Position numbers and translations under genes: made by a program | Notes under the pieces: model-generated | The model's input: the letters and a program-made list of their open reading frames with translations, nothing else | The model's database searches: none | Told to the model about the DNA's origin: nothing | Assembly (NCBI RefSeq): GCF_000005505.3 | Contig: NC_016131.3 | Span: 24,357,001 to 24,421,000 of the forward strand | Length of the DNA: 64,000 nt | Origin: Brachypodium distachyon | Lineage: Eukaryota; Streptophyta; Magnoliopsida; Poales; Poaceae | Direction of reading: 5' to 3' | Shown here: one piece after another, positions 47,601 to 59,049 of the stretch | Layout of the letters: each line of letters starts with the position of its first letter | Numbering within the stretch: position 1 is the first letter of the stretch

Positions 47601-48402
47601 AGAGGTTGACGGTTGCCGAGGCTTTGGAGGATCGCAGATGGGTCAAGATGATCAAACCTAACCTAAATTCTCTCGCCATTGATGAGTTCTTGAATGTCTG
47701 GGATCTTGTGGTTCATGTGGAGCTCTCTACCGACTAGGACTTGTTCCGATGGAAGTGGGACGGCAATGGCAGATACTCGGTGGCATCCTCCTATGCGGCA
47801 TTTTTTGGCGGCCATATTGCCCTGCCTGGGGCGGCAGAGATCTGGTCTTCGAGGGCCTCAGGTCGATGTGTTTTCTTCATGTGGTTGGTTGGACGGCGGA
47901 TCGCCTACGTCGTCGTGACCTTCCCCATCCTCAAAGGTGTCCACTATGCAATCAGGTGGATGAGGACATCAGACATTGGGATGTGTGGTCACTCGTCAGA
48001 TTTGGTTTTCTTTGCTGGATCGCTGGCGGAAGCGGGAGTGGATCCCAGATGCGCATAGCACCATGGCGGAATGGTGGCCGAGCCTGGCTGTTGGGGGACG
48101 AAAGGATCGAAGGAATCTAAACACTGCGGTAACCTTGGTATGTTGGAGCATGTGGAAGCATCGCAATGCGGTGGTTTTTGATGGAGCAACACCGAGCGTA
48201 TCGCAGGTCCTTCGCGTGATCAGCCAAGAGGGTGATGCATGGTGTAAAGCTGGTCTATTCAAGGGTTCAAATCTCTTTTGGAACTTTGGTTTGGTGGATG
48301 TAATGTGTGCGTTGCGTGAGTAATCATGTAATCTGACAATTACCGCGTCGCGGTCTTCTTCTTTAATATATGATATGTCCGCCGATGTATATTCTAAAAA
48401 AA
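44686..48402 (+). mobile_element. 5'-truncated LINE (L1-type) with 13-bp target duplication
   Basis: ATAGATTATTACT occurs at 44673-44685 and again at 48403-48415, directly after a run of A (48396-48402). This is the mark of target-primed reverse transcription. The 3717-bp insert contains ORF2 (endonuclease, RT, zinc-binding end) but no ORF1, so it is truncated at its 5' end just before the endonuclease. Many lesions show it is dead. Confidence 0.92.
44764..48323 (+). pseudogene. LINE ORF2 pseudogene
   Basis: Endonuclease (APE type), reverse transcriptase and zinc-binding domains in the plant L1 order. The endonuclease start NARGLN is preceded by a TGA (44788-44790) where Trp is expected, and CL-stop-ESK (TAG 44875-44877) replaces CLQESK. 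GDFNLI, ERIDRVF and SDHCPLLL are intact. A frameshift near 46167 leads into the RT (FRPISLIHAVDKLISKVLANR, LKLDIAKAFDSLHW); another near 46600 precedes GLRQGDSLSP and the catalytic FFADD; others lie near 47105 and 47165, the last in a GTGCTAT duplication. A TAG at 47735-47737 and further shifts break the C-terminal zinc-binding region, which ends at 48323. Confidence 0.9.
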
Positions 48403-49046
48403 ATAGATTATTACTCAGTACACACACATGGCATTTTCCAGAATTGAGGGAACTTGTTTCGTCCACACAGAAAAAGAATTTAGGAAACTTGCTGAATATA
48501 TTTTTCAAAGAAAAAAAAATCAAAGATCGTATTATCACGTAATGTGCATCTATGAACTTTCTTAAATTTAGCGCGCTTTATGATCATTTTTGGAAAATTT
48601 AGAACGCCCAGGAGCATATGCTTTGGGAAAGCAGAAAAACTGCTATTTAAAGTCCAAAATCTTGGAGGCGGCAACACTGCAGCATAACTCACGAACATTT
48701 TAAAATAGATGAATACACACGAACAGGTGGGCTCCCTGGATCCCAACTTAGACATTAGATCACCTACCAATGACTTGGTAAAAAAACATTATCTGTACCT
48801 TTTGAAGCACCTCGGATCTTATGGACAAGAAAATGTTGTGAGGAGCACCCATACCGGACATGTTAGAGAAGCTTCTTTGAGTTGGTGACTCGTTTTCAGT
48901 AGCCACTCGAAGGAAATATTGTTCTCCAATCATTAACACATTAGCTGCAGAATTCAATTCGGTGACTCCGGTGAGCTTCATTTCAGCAGCTGGATACGGC
49001 AGATCAATGTGTCGAGTACAATGCACTGGAAGCACTGTCAGGAACA

Positions 49047-49195
49047 CTGTTACGGCAAGCTTGCCCATGTATTGTACTTTGAACCTATAAAATTTCAAAC
49101 TGCCACGTGTTTTCTGCTGTCAGTATCACTGTTACGGCAAGCTTGCCCATATACTTTGAACCAATAAAATTTCAAACTGCCATGTGTTTATGTCC
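49047..49195. repeat. tandem duplication of about 85-90 bp
   Basis: CACTGTTACGGCAAGCTTGC starts near 49045 and again near 49127. Both copies continue with TTTGAACC(T/A)ATAAAATTTC and AAACTGCCA(C/T)GTGTTT. The second copy lacks a few bases (TATTGTAC/TA). Confidence 0.75.
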
Positions 49196-52100
49196 GTACA
49201 AGGATAGGAATGGCTAGTGCATGATATAAACCATGTTGTAGATGCCTACTTACGTTTCTTTTTTGCCCCTGAGTATAAACACTGAAGATCCTTCGCTGAA
49301 TAATACTCCATCCATCCCATATCCATCTCATATTAAGTGTCGCTGATTTAGTACAAGTTTCCTTGTACTTTTTTGAATACTACAATTCTAATGAGTGAGC
49401 TGCATCTGATTTTTCACTGTAACTTTGGGAAGCAAAGACACTCTCCAATCCAAACGAACAAGTATCACGTCACCTCGCGTCCTCGAGTGGTCAAGGAAGA
49501 GCTGTTAATATGATGAAACATGTCAGGTGCTCCAACAGCATAAGAGCTCGGATTCAAACACTCTTTCCAATTAATCAAGGTTCACGGATGAACTATGTGA
49601 CCTCTTATGTGTCATCCAAGAAGAGTCCATTCACTAAGTGCTCTAGGATGCTTCCACACCCACAGGACCAGATATATTGGGTTGCAAATACATGCCTAAT
49701 TTCAGTACCGCTATCCACACCTGATGCGGTATAAGAAACCTACTCCGCTTGCAGCGCAGAGAAGAGAGGATCAGATTCTCGGAGACCCTACAGTGCCCTG
49801 CTGACAATCACGTACGGACAAGCCAACAATGTGCAATCATGCGAGAGTCCCGAGTCATCTCTCCCACCAGAACAGCATATCAGGATCTGATCCGTCAGTC
49901 CCTTTCCGTTTTGTTTCCTTTCCAGACTCTGTATCTGTTCTTGCAATCTCACTGCCCATGAGGGCGACCTCCTTCGGGAGCTCCCCATCTATCGTGGGCC
50001 GTGCTAAGGAATAAATAGATCCGGCCCCAGTATCGTTGTCACCCCAAAGAGAAGAGAACGAAGGTGCCGACGCTTGCCAGGTCGCACGAGCCCGCCCATG
50101 TGACTGCCATATGAATATATGATCATCCGATATGGCACCCTCGGCGGGGAAAACAGCGACACCGTGAGCAGGAGGCTCACACAGGCAGGTGTAGGCACGC
50201 AGCAGCGTGCTTCCGTGTGCGTGCAGTGCAGCGAATTGCAGGGTGAAATCAAGTTGCACCCGGACCACCAGCGTACGTTCTGCTGCGGTCCAAAGAAAGA
50301 AACGGGCCAGCCAGCCATCCGGACAATCATTCTTTTCTCAAGTGAAGAGCGTACTTTTCGATCTAACAGTGGAAGTGGATCCCATCCATGTGGGTTCATC
50401 ATGGGAAGAGGGAGTTTAATAGCACAAGGTACAACTTCATGATTGGCTGGTTACCAGTGCCCTGTCAAGTCACACATCACCAATTACTTCATGAGAGAAA
50501 CCCACAAGACCAGAATAAAAAGGAGGCAACATATGACAAGATGGGTATGAGAAAAGGCTGTAAAGATCTGGTCTGATCTTTCATGTATAGGTGGTAAAGG
50601 CGCTACCTGAAGGTGATGCTTCTTGTGTTGTGAAAAATTTACCTCGTTCGGAAGAAGGTAGTCCAATTCAGGTTGTATCCAGCCTACTGAATCAGAACTT
50701 AACTCATACGTTGACAATGCACCTCTTGGGAGAATAATATGTACTGTAGCTGGGCTTCATAATCATATTAAATGACTCAACAAGCCATTGGTATGCTGCT
50801 ATCGTTAAGACCAACAGAATTTGCCCATGAAAAGGCTATACAAAGCATGTCTAGATCAGAATAATTATGACATCATACCAATAACTCAGCTGAAAGGCTA
50901 CAGCTCCTTAGGCCGTTCCAATCAAGAGCTTGCTTAAATTTGGGATGACGCTCGTCTCCACACATGCAATCGCGAGCACCTAACCAACATGGAACTATAG
51001 ACCTAGATTGCAATATCTCAATTCAGGATTCATGATATTCTGAAAAGAGTCACGAGAGCAAACCTGCTGTTACCTCCCAAAGTGAACGAATCTGGTGATC
51101 AAATCAGGAAAGGACCAACTGATACAGATCGCGGTGCTGCTCGTGGCAACATTAACCAACATAAAGCATGCATATGAAGCCGATGAAATACAAGTAGATG
51201 AATATGAATGTTAGATCTAAATTTGACAGCTTAGGTTGATCAAATGGGCATCTGACTTTGTTTCAATTTTCATGATCTATCTGGTTATCGAAGATTAATA
51301 AAATGTTAGACAAACATGTCGGCGAGAACATCTATTACAGATAAAATATAATATGATAAACAAATTAACTAGAATAGGAAAAGAATCCCTTTAAAAATAG
51401 TGAATGGACTAACCAAATACACAATAATCAGTGCCACTATAGAAATTAAGATACTACTCCATGATGCATAGTTTGTTGTAATCAGTGGAAGTGGAAATTT
51501 GAAACATAGTTTGCTTCAGCACTGCCAAACATTCAAGCCCAAGACACTGCGTGGAATATATGTTTGTTTTGCAGTGAAGGTTACATAATACAACAAGTCC
51601 ATTCAAGTATGCACTGTGTTGCATTATCTTTATATCCCTAAGGATGCTTTTGTTACCAGAGCAATAAGATCGATGAAGCTTAGTACATGAAAACAGTATC
51701 AATCAAATGACAACCATTCCATCTACCATGAAATGCCACAAAGAAAAGACAGCTGCAAAATGCCAAAATTTAGTTTTATACCATGTGACTGAGGACCAAG
51801 CAAGGAGGGCCCTCGCTATCATTCTGAATGTACCTTAAAACGTACATCAGAGGCTGTGTTGCTGCGATGCCTAAATCTACTAACATAGTAAAGGGTCAAA
51901 TTCTATACATGTAACAGAATATTAATTTGAAGCAAGCATTAGGACGTTAGCTACCTCCATCTGGATTTCACATGGGCTATATGGCTGCATAGTATAGCGA
52001 TGCACAATGGCTGTCTCATTTTCCCATCACATCTTACATGATGATAGATCTGTGATGGCAAATGAATATAGAAGAATGGAAAGGGCATATGTCGAATATG

Positions 52101-54670
52101 GGTCAGAACAAGGACTTAAGAAAATGAACACTATATAGCTGGCCAATTTATAATTAGTATTACATATATAACAGAAATCTACTGCCAGCTTACAGCAAAT
52201 CTTGTTCCACCATGATCAAACAACATTATTGACTACAAATGTATGATCAAACAACATTAGTGCCCCTAACTCCCCATACCAAAGAATCGGTTGTTTCTAT
52301 TGTCTAATGTTTTTTGCTATCAATTGTATTATTGTAAAAAAAATAAAAGTTGCCAATGGGTCTTTTCGTTCCCTTTCAAAAAAATGGCCAACACGGAGAA
52401 GAGGAACCCTCGCCAAAAATTTGGCAAGCCAATATTTGCAGGAACCAAACATACCTGTAGGCTCCTTCTGCCATTTCTGTAGGCACACCCAGCTGCAAGA
52501 TGCATCTGAAAATGGTTTGCGATTGCACATCAAACATGTTCACAAAGAAGCATAAAACAGAGGATTATTCATATCATGCATAACTACAGATATCTTCATA
52601 ATTAGTCAATCCAGGATGCATGCTATATCTATGTACAGGATCTTGAACATAACAAAGAAAGAGGGTACAAATATTTTTTATATCAAAATCATTGTGTAGA
52701 ACAAAAGAAATAATGAGTTATTATACACGATAAACAAGATGGATGGTATTTCTTACACCAGATCATCAGAACAATAATTAGTGAATAACCGAATTACGAC
52801 AACTAGCAGATAATTGACAGGCTCAACAAAATACTTACATGCAAATTAAATACTTAATTTCTTCACTCAAGTGATATTGAGATCCTAGCTGACAACAATA
52901 GACAGCGAGCTTTAAATGCAGGAATCTAGTCATGCTTTGTGGTAGCAATGTGGAAGTCCTCTAGATGTCATACATGTTGTTGCAATCAAGTTTAATAAAT
53001 ACACAGGTATCTATCAGTTTACAAAAGACATTGACCCAATCCTATCACGATCTGAATGCTGTGCTCACTGTATCCTGATCATGTATCCGAGTTTCCCTAT
53101 TCAATGAATGCAAGATCTTTGTCAGTGCAGCCCCATTGGTTTCAATCATGAACTGTGAACTGAGTTCTCGTTACATCACTTCAAGATTGCAAATGTTCAA
53201 AAGATAAGATGGCACATTGATAAAGGAGCTCCTGGTTAATAGTGTCAAGGTGAAAAAGAAATTTAAGAATAACCTACCAGAACACCTAAATTAGGACAGG
53301 TATTGACCAATCAGTGCCATTAAAACGAGATTAACCAATGTGTCTACTTCATGGGAATGCCAACAGAGCAGCTATGTCCTTACTTGACCGGGAACATTGT
53401 ATACACTATATAACAAGTTTCAAAAATACAAGAAATAGAATACAACATACCAACTGTTAACACTAATCATGATGAACTCTTTCTTCTTCCTTTTTTCTTT
53501 TAAGCATGCCGAGTGCATTAGACTCCTTATTAGGAATGAAATTTATTCCAACATTGAATAATATGTGGAAGATATCCAATGGCAGTAAATGTTGACAACC
53601 AGCTTAGCATTCTACAGACATTCCTCCATTTTGTAGCACCAAGAATCTTATCTTCTCGCCATAAGAAAGACATGATATGCACCAGCTTAGCATTCTATGG
53701 ACCTGGTCGGTGAAGTCTCAAGTTTTGCATTTGCTGCAGAATGTTCAATCCATCAGGATAACAGTTATATTTATTTATCATTGGTGGTGGTGCCAGTGAT
53801 GGTAGTAGAGCCACCACCCCACCTCCACATTTTACATTTGTAAAATATCTAGCAAATTAAGAGCAAACTAACTACCCCTAAAAAATTAACTTAACCAACA
53901 CCCTAGATAATCTCTAATGAAATGTGGCATGACACATGAAGTTCAACCAGCAAGGTTGCAGAGCTGTGGGCCCGGTGCATAGAGATAGAACGAGCAAGGC
54001 AAAATGTCATGACACAGGCTTTAGAGGAGCTTGGCTGAGCATGGCGGCGTAGCCAAGGGTGTGAAGCAGGTTGAGTCTAATGCTCGGGTTGACTTTCCGA
54101 GGTAATATGATTGTCATTTCTGTTGCAAAGTGAGTAATTAGCTAGTAGCACTGTGCAAAAATAAGGATCTAACTTCGTCAAAAAGATAAAGCTGAGTAAT
54201 TTTGATAACTAGTAAGAAGTGGACCAGTAGCATGTCTATACCTCCAATCCCACTTTCTCACAAATATAGTTAATATATATTGTCGGGGGCTTCCCTTACA
54301 GTTTTCCGGTAAAAAAAGGTGAACGTAGCATTTATGAATAGCATAAGTTAATCATAATACACCTGCATGGGATGTCAAATTTCAACATTATTTAGAAAGA
54401 ATTGACATAGGTCCTATTTATCTATTTGTTAATTACTAATCAGCACTATGAAGAGCAATATCTTTATACAGTATGCACTGTTCGAGCTAGCACAAAAAAA
54501 ATTCATAACCTAGCTGATCATTGGGCACAACCAGTATATGTGATATAAAGAACAGTTTCATTAGGATGATCAAGGTAAGGTTAAGGTTGTAATTTCATTC
54601 ACAAGAAGTTTTAGTTTGGCTAGTATTAGTGCAAACAGAAGTTTTTGGCAGGCAGGCAGAAAGGTTCATA

Positions 54671-54990
54671 ATGGTAATCCATGAAATATTCTGTGTAAAT
54701 CAAGTATCTTGATACATGCTCATAATAAATAACACCACAATGAAGTAAAATTTTAAATGGAACTAGTCATCTTATCGACTACGATTCGGTGCATGCTTAC
54801 ATGTGAAGTTTTTTGTGTAAATTAAATATCTTGATGGTAATGGTAATCCATGAAATATTTTGTGTAAATTAAGTATCTTGATACATGCTCATAATAAATA
54901 ACACCACAATAAAGTAAAATTTTAAATGGAACCAGTCATCTTATCGACTGCGATTTGGTGCATGCTTGCATGTGGAGTTTTTTGTACTAA
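54671..54990. repeat. tandem duplication, 169-bp unit
   Basis: Two copies of a segment starting ATGGTAATCCATGAAATATT at 54671 and 54840. They share ATACATGCTCATAATAAATA, GTCATCTTATCGACT and GGTGCATGCTT, and differ at scattered positions. The second copy is slightly shorter at its end. It is non-coding. Confidence 0.8.
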
Positions 54991-55687
54991 CATTTATACA
55001 TGAAAAAAAAATAGTATTCACAATTTCATGAAATTATATGTGCAGTTTGATAAACTTCACCCTTTTCCAAACGTGTCCTTTCTTTTAATCACCTCTTAAC
55101 AATTTATATTCTAAGGGCTAATATTGTATAATAGAGTTCAATACAACATTTTAAAGCTGGCAAGGCATAGGTGTGGATGCTCCAATAGGAGTTAAGAATA
55201 AACATGGATGTTTGATGGACACCATATTTCTTGCTATATGAACAACGTACTAGAGAGGGCTATCTGTCTAACAAGAATTTCCAGAAAGACATATAAGAGC
55301 CACAGTTCAAATATAAATTAATTATACAAGTCAACACATAAAAGAGGAGAACTGTACTGTTTCAGATAAAAAGCCAAGCTAAACAACAGTTTTACCGATG
55401 CTGAACAACAGAAGGCGTTAACATCATCTCCACTTGAATGATTGTTTCAGGTTGCGGAAGATAATTCTCATTGAGAAGGATATTCTAGAATGACTTCTCA
55501 GATGGCAAGGAGTGTTGATTGCTGCCGCCAGCCGCGTCCTCTGCAGGTCGTCGAATCTTCACCAGCCACGGCCGGATCTTCGCAGGCTGCCGCTGGACCT
55601 TCCACGGTCGCCGTTCTCCTACAGCTACCGGCGCTGCCACCTCCCCTCCAGCTCGCCGCCTCCCCGGCCAACCCATAGGTCGCCACA

Positions 55688-55890
55688 CTAGGATGGCAAT
55701 GGGTACCCCACTACCCGCGTACCCAGCGGGTAAAAACCTCATTAGGGTAAGGGTTTGGGCCAAACTTTTACCTACGGGTATGTAAATGGGAAAATCTTCA
55801 TACCCATCGGGTAGAGCAGGTACGGGTATGGGAATCCATAACCCATAGCCACGTACTCATGTACCCGTATACTCATCATTACGTGATGCT
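55688..55890 (+). mobile_element. hAT-like GGGTACCC repeat, left part
   Basis: Begins AGGATGGCAATGGGTACCCC and continues with several GGGTA/TACCC words, like the elements at 57790-58488 and 12766-12885. TAGGGATGG-type ends resemble hAT (Ac-like) termini. No matching right end was found nearby, so it is truncated. It lies about 320 bp downstream of the PPR stop codon. Confidence 0.55.
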
Positions 55891-56208
55891 GTTTTTAAGG
55901 ATACTAGCACAATACGCGTGCATTACTACGAACTAAAAAAAAACAAGTTTACAAATAATGTTGTTGTATTATCTTAGATCCGATTATTCATATTCGTTCT
56001 CATTTCATTGATTCATGCCAAACCAAGTCATGAAAAAAAATGACAGTAGGCGACATACCACCGCCACCAATTGAGTCTTTTATAGGATTAAAGATGTTGT
56101 TGATTTTTATGTGCTTATACTGTTTATGATCAGTGGCACAACTAATTTATGTGTAGTGCTCAGAACCACTGAAGACATGAACAATTCATTTCAGGAATGA
56201 TGGTACCA

Positions 56209-57747
56209 CTATATTGATGGATTTACCCAACTGCAACCAGGTGTTTTCTTCAATGATCCCTGCTTAATCGCTGCCCTCAATTGTTCAACAATATTCCACC
56301 TACCAGAAGAGGCATGTAGGTTAGATACTAATACAAGATTTGATGAGTTCCCTTCTTCCAATCTAAGAAGAGATCTGCAAGCCAAATCTTGAATTTCTTT
56401 GTTACTGTGAATAACAGATGCATCCAGAAGTGCTCCCCAGACACTAGGGCCTGGCTCCACACTCATTGACTTAATAAAGTCCAATGCATCGTCAATGAGC
56501 CCAGATCGTCCCAGTAAATCAACTATGCAAGCAGACATCTCCTCGGTCGGATGAACTTTGTGATCCTTCAGCAGAGAGTTGTATATCTCAAGTCCCTCCA
56601 CAACCAATCCTGTCCTGCAGCAAGCTGAAAGCACGCCCAGACCAACTATGCTGTCTGGCTTAACCCCAGTAGCATGCATATGATCAAACAAGGTGACTGC
56701 TTCTGTACCCATACCATGAAGGCCATAACCCAATACCATTGAACCCCATGAGATCACATCTTTGTGCCAAGTACCATCAAATACACGCCTTGCATAATGC
56801 AAGGCCCCGCACTTTGCGTACATAGCGATCAAAGCATTGTTCAGGGACACCTCCCCATATAGCCCCATCCTCACCGCAAAACCATGCACTTGGGCACCCC
56901 CTGCCAAGACCGTGAGGCCCTCAACAGCTGAGAGTACACTAATCAACGCAACCCTGTTCGGCAAAATACCACCGATCGTCCACATTTGCCGGAAAGCCTT
57001 TATCGCATCCTCAAACATCCTATTTTCTGCATACCCTCCAACCATGGCCGTCCAGGAAACAACGTTCCTCCTCTGCATCCTCTCAAAAACCCGTCGCGCA
57101 AGACCTGGCTGGCAAGCCCTGCAATACATGGAGACGAGAGCACTGCTAACATGGAAATCTATATCGCTGCACATACCACCCTTCATAGCGAAGCAATGCA
57201 GCTCCCTGCCCTCGCGCTCAGACATGCACGCAGACAGGGCTGCTGAGACCGTGAACCTGTCCGGGGTGTGCCCGTCTGCAATCATACACCGCAAGAAGGA
57301 CCAGGTATCAGCGCCTGCAGGGGAGTAGGAGATAAGCGTGTTGTAAGTCGAGGCGGTGCGGACGGACATTTCATCGAACAGGCGGAGCGCAAGGCTGCTG
57401 GAGTGCGGCGACTGAAGATAGTGAAGCAGTATGGAGTTAGTAAGGACGGGGTCAGCGTGTAGGTGACCGAGGCGCAAGGAGAAGGCGTGGAGAGAGGCGG
57501 CGGCGGTGTGGGGGTGGGAGGAGTCGAGGAGGGCGAAGGAGGAGGACAGGGTGGACAGCGTGAAGGCGTCCGGGCGGCGACGAGGGAGGAGGAGGCGGCG
57601 GAATAGGTGTAGCGGGAGGTGGGCGTGGGAGGGGTCGGAGGAAACGAGGGCGGAGAGGAGGGAGTTGAAGACGGGGAGCGGGACGCCGCAGGGGTCCGCG
57701 CGGACGGCGGCGAGACGGGCCGTCACGAACGCCGGTAGCGGCCGCAT
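56209..57747 (-). CDS. PPR protein, PLS class, E type
   Basis: 512 residues in one uninterrupted exon. Pentatricopeptide repeat proteins bind specific RNA in mitochondria or chloroplasts; PLS-class members usually guide C-to-U editing. Repeats are visible from about residue 30 onward, for example VLTNSILLHYLQ, SALVSMYCRACQPGLARRVF with VVSWTAMVGGYAENRMFEDA, then NALIAMYAKCGALHYARRVF with VISWGSMVLGYGLHGM, then VDLLGRSGLIDDALDFIKSM. The C-terminus ends with an E motif (KKTPGCSWV) and has no DYW domain, so editing would need a partner deaminase. The N-terminal 90 residues are Leu/Ser/Ala/Arg-rich, compatible with organelle targeting. Start chosen at the first ATG of the frame (57747); TAG stop at 56211-56209. 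A hAT-like element begins 42 bp upstream of the ATG. Confidence 0.93.
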   Translation of the reverse strand: MRPLPAFVTARLAAVRADPCGVPLPVFNSLLSALVSSDPSHAHLPLHLFRRLLLPRRRPDAFTLSTLSSSFALLDSSHPHTAAASLHAFSLRLGHLHADPVLTNSILLHYLQSPHSSSLALRLFDEMSVRTASTYNTLISYSPAGADTWSFLRCMIADGHTPDRFTVSAALSACMSEREGRELHCFAMKGGMCSDIDFHVSSALVSMYCRACQPGLARRVFERMQRRNVVSWTAMVGGYAENRMFEDAIKAFRQMWTIGGILPNRVALISVLSAVEGLTVLAGGAQVHGFAVRMGLYGEVSLNNALIAMYAKCGALHYARRVFDGTWHKDVISWGSMVLGYGLHGMGTEAVTLFDHMHATGVKPDSIVGLGVLSACCRTGLVVEGLEIYNSLLKDHKVHPTEEMSACIVDLLGRSGLIDDALDFIKSMSVEPGPSVWGALLDASVIHSNKEIQDLACRSLLRLEEGNSSNLVLVSNLHASSGRWNIVEQLRAAIKQGSLKKTPGCSWVNPSI

Positions 57748-57789
57748 GGAAGCGAGGGCGGGTTAAATGCCGGGCCGGGGTAGCATCCT

Positions 57790-58488
57790 AGGATGGTCGT
57801 GGGCACGCATTACCCGCCTACCAGCCGGGTCCCGGGTATTTACCACATTAAGATAAGGGTTTGGAAATATTTTACATTCAGGGTACGCAAATGAAAAATA
57901 TTTTGTACCCGCCGGTTATGGAGGGCACGGCTAAGGTACTGTGATACCCATACTCTTCTACCCTTTACCAGTTTATTTACATGCGGATTGTCATGTTATA
58001 GGTATAAGTGTTACGTATCACTTAAAAAATCCTACTGCGGGTCAAGCGTCTCTTTGCCTCCAAGCCCGATAGGTCCATCCCTCCCTTCCCCCACATCCTA
58101 ACCGACCACTCTTAGCTATCCAATTTCTGGCCATCTAGTCGCAACGGCGCACGTCACACTTTTTCATCACGTCTTCACCCTTCTAACATCCTAGTTTGGA
58201 CTTCTCCATTGCATAACGTTGATATATTGCTCTTATCATGTTGAACTATCAACTACATGTAATTTTACCATCTTTCATGCATTTTTTGTGCTTGCGCCAT
58301 ATTCTTGTCACATGCTCCTACGAGTAAGGGTTACCATGTGGGTATTGTTTACCCTGCGGGTGGAGGGTATGGGAAACGACTGCTACCCGCCTGCAGGTAC
58401 AGGTACGGGTGTCAGGTACAATTTTTGGCGGAGGGTACGGGTTTGGGTGAGCTCTACCCATACCCAAACCCTGCGGGTGCCATCCCTA
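57790..58488. mobile_element. hAT-like element abutting the PPR start
   Basis: Left end AGGATGG (57790), right end GCCATCCCTA (58488). A probable 8-bp duplication, AGCATCCT (57782-57789) and AGCATACA (58489-58496), matches at 6 of 8 positions. Both subterminal regions are packed with GGGTA/TACCC words (left 57800-57970, right 58325-58480). No transposase ORF; non-autonomous. Confidence 0.65.
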
Positions 58489-58496
58489 AGCATACA

Positions 58497-58918
58497 TGGC
58501 TGGTCTGTCAGGCACTTTGAAATCTACTCGAGCAAGCAAATTTCACCTTAAAATCGATTTGGGGGCGACTAGTGGGCGGCCGGCTGCTGGATAAGCCCAG
58601 CCAGCCAACGGTCTGAATAGGTAATATTCCAATTTACTTAATTAGGATGCCTTTCGTAAGGAAATTATGTTTTTCTTCTGTCCCGGGCGTCCAACCTCCG
58701 CATGCAGTGCATCCGAATGAACTCCATCTATCATGCGCATCACATCTGCATGCACGTGCATTTAATTCCGGTTTGATTTTTTCAAAAAGTCATAACTTTC
58801 AAATCGTGCATCAGAATTATGATCCGTTTTCTCTGTTGGCTCTATCGCGACGAGATCATCAAAACTAGATCCCACTTGGGTATATTTTGACAAGAAAAAT
58901 GAAATAGCAACTTTTATA
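58497..58918. other. short intergenic segment
   Basis: No gene or clear repeat recognised. Confidence 0.5.
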
Positions 58919-59033
58919 CTCCCTCCGATCCTAAATTCTTGATTCAAATTTGCCCAAATATGGATGTATCTACTCTTAAAAAGCGTCTAGAGATACATGT
59001 AATATTTCGACAACAATTTAGGATCAGAGGGAG
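58919..59033. mobile_element. Stowaway MITE
   Basis: CTCCCTCCGATCCTAAATTC at the left and ATTTAGGATCAGAGGGAG at the right, TA on both sides. The core ATGGATGTATCTACTC / AGATACATGTAATATTTCGAC is shared with other copies here. Confidence 0.88.
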
Positions 59034-59049
59034 TATTAAACAATTCAAC

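Larger units (their letters stand above)
48416..56208. other. long intergenic stretch, no gene supported
   Basis: AT-rich DNA. 48760-49098 (minus) is a 112-codon ORF with reasonable composition and a possible donor (AAGGTACAG), but no recognised family. A local tandem duplication lies at about 49047-49195 and another at 54671-54990. A partial Stowaway occurs near 49307-49365, and a MITE fragment at 52368-52470 (AACCAAACAT end). 49740-50450 has overlapping short ORFs in a GC-richer patch without domains. A hAT-like repeat begins near 55688. No tRNA, rRNA or other RNA gene was recognised. Confidence 0.45.
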
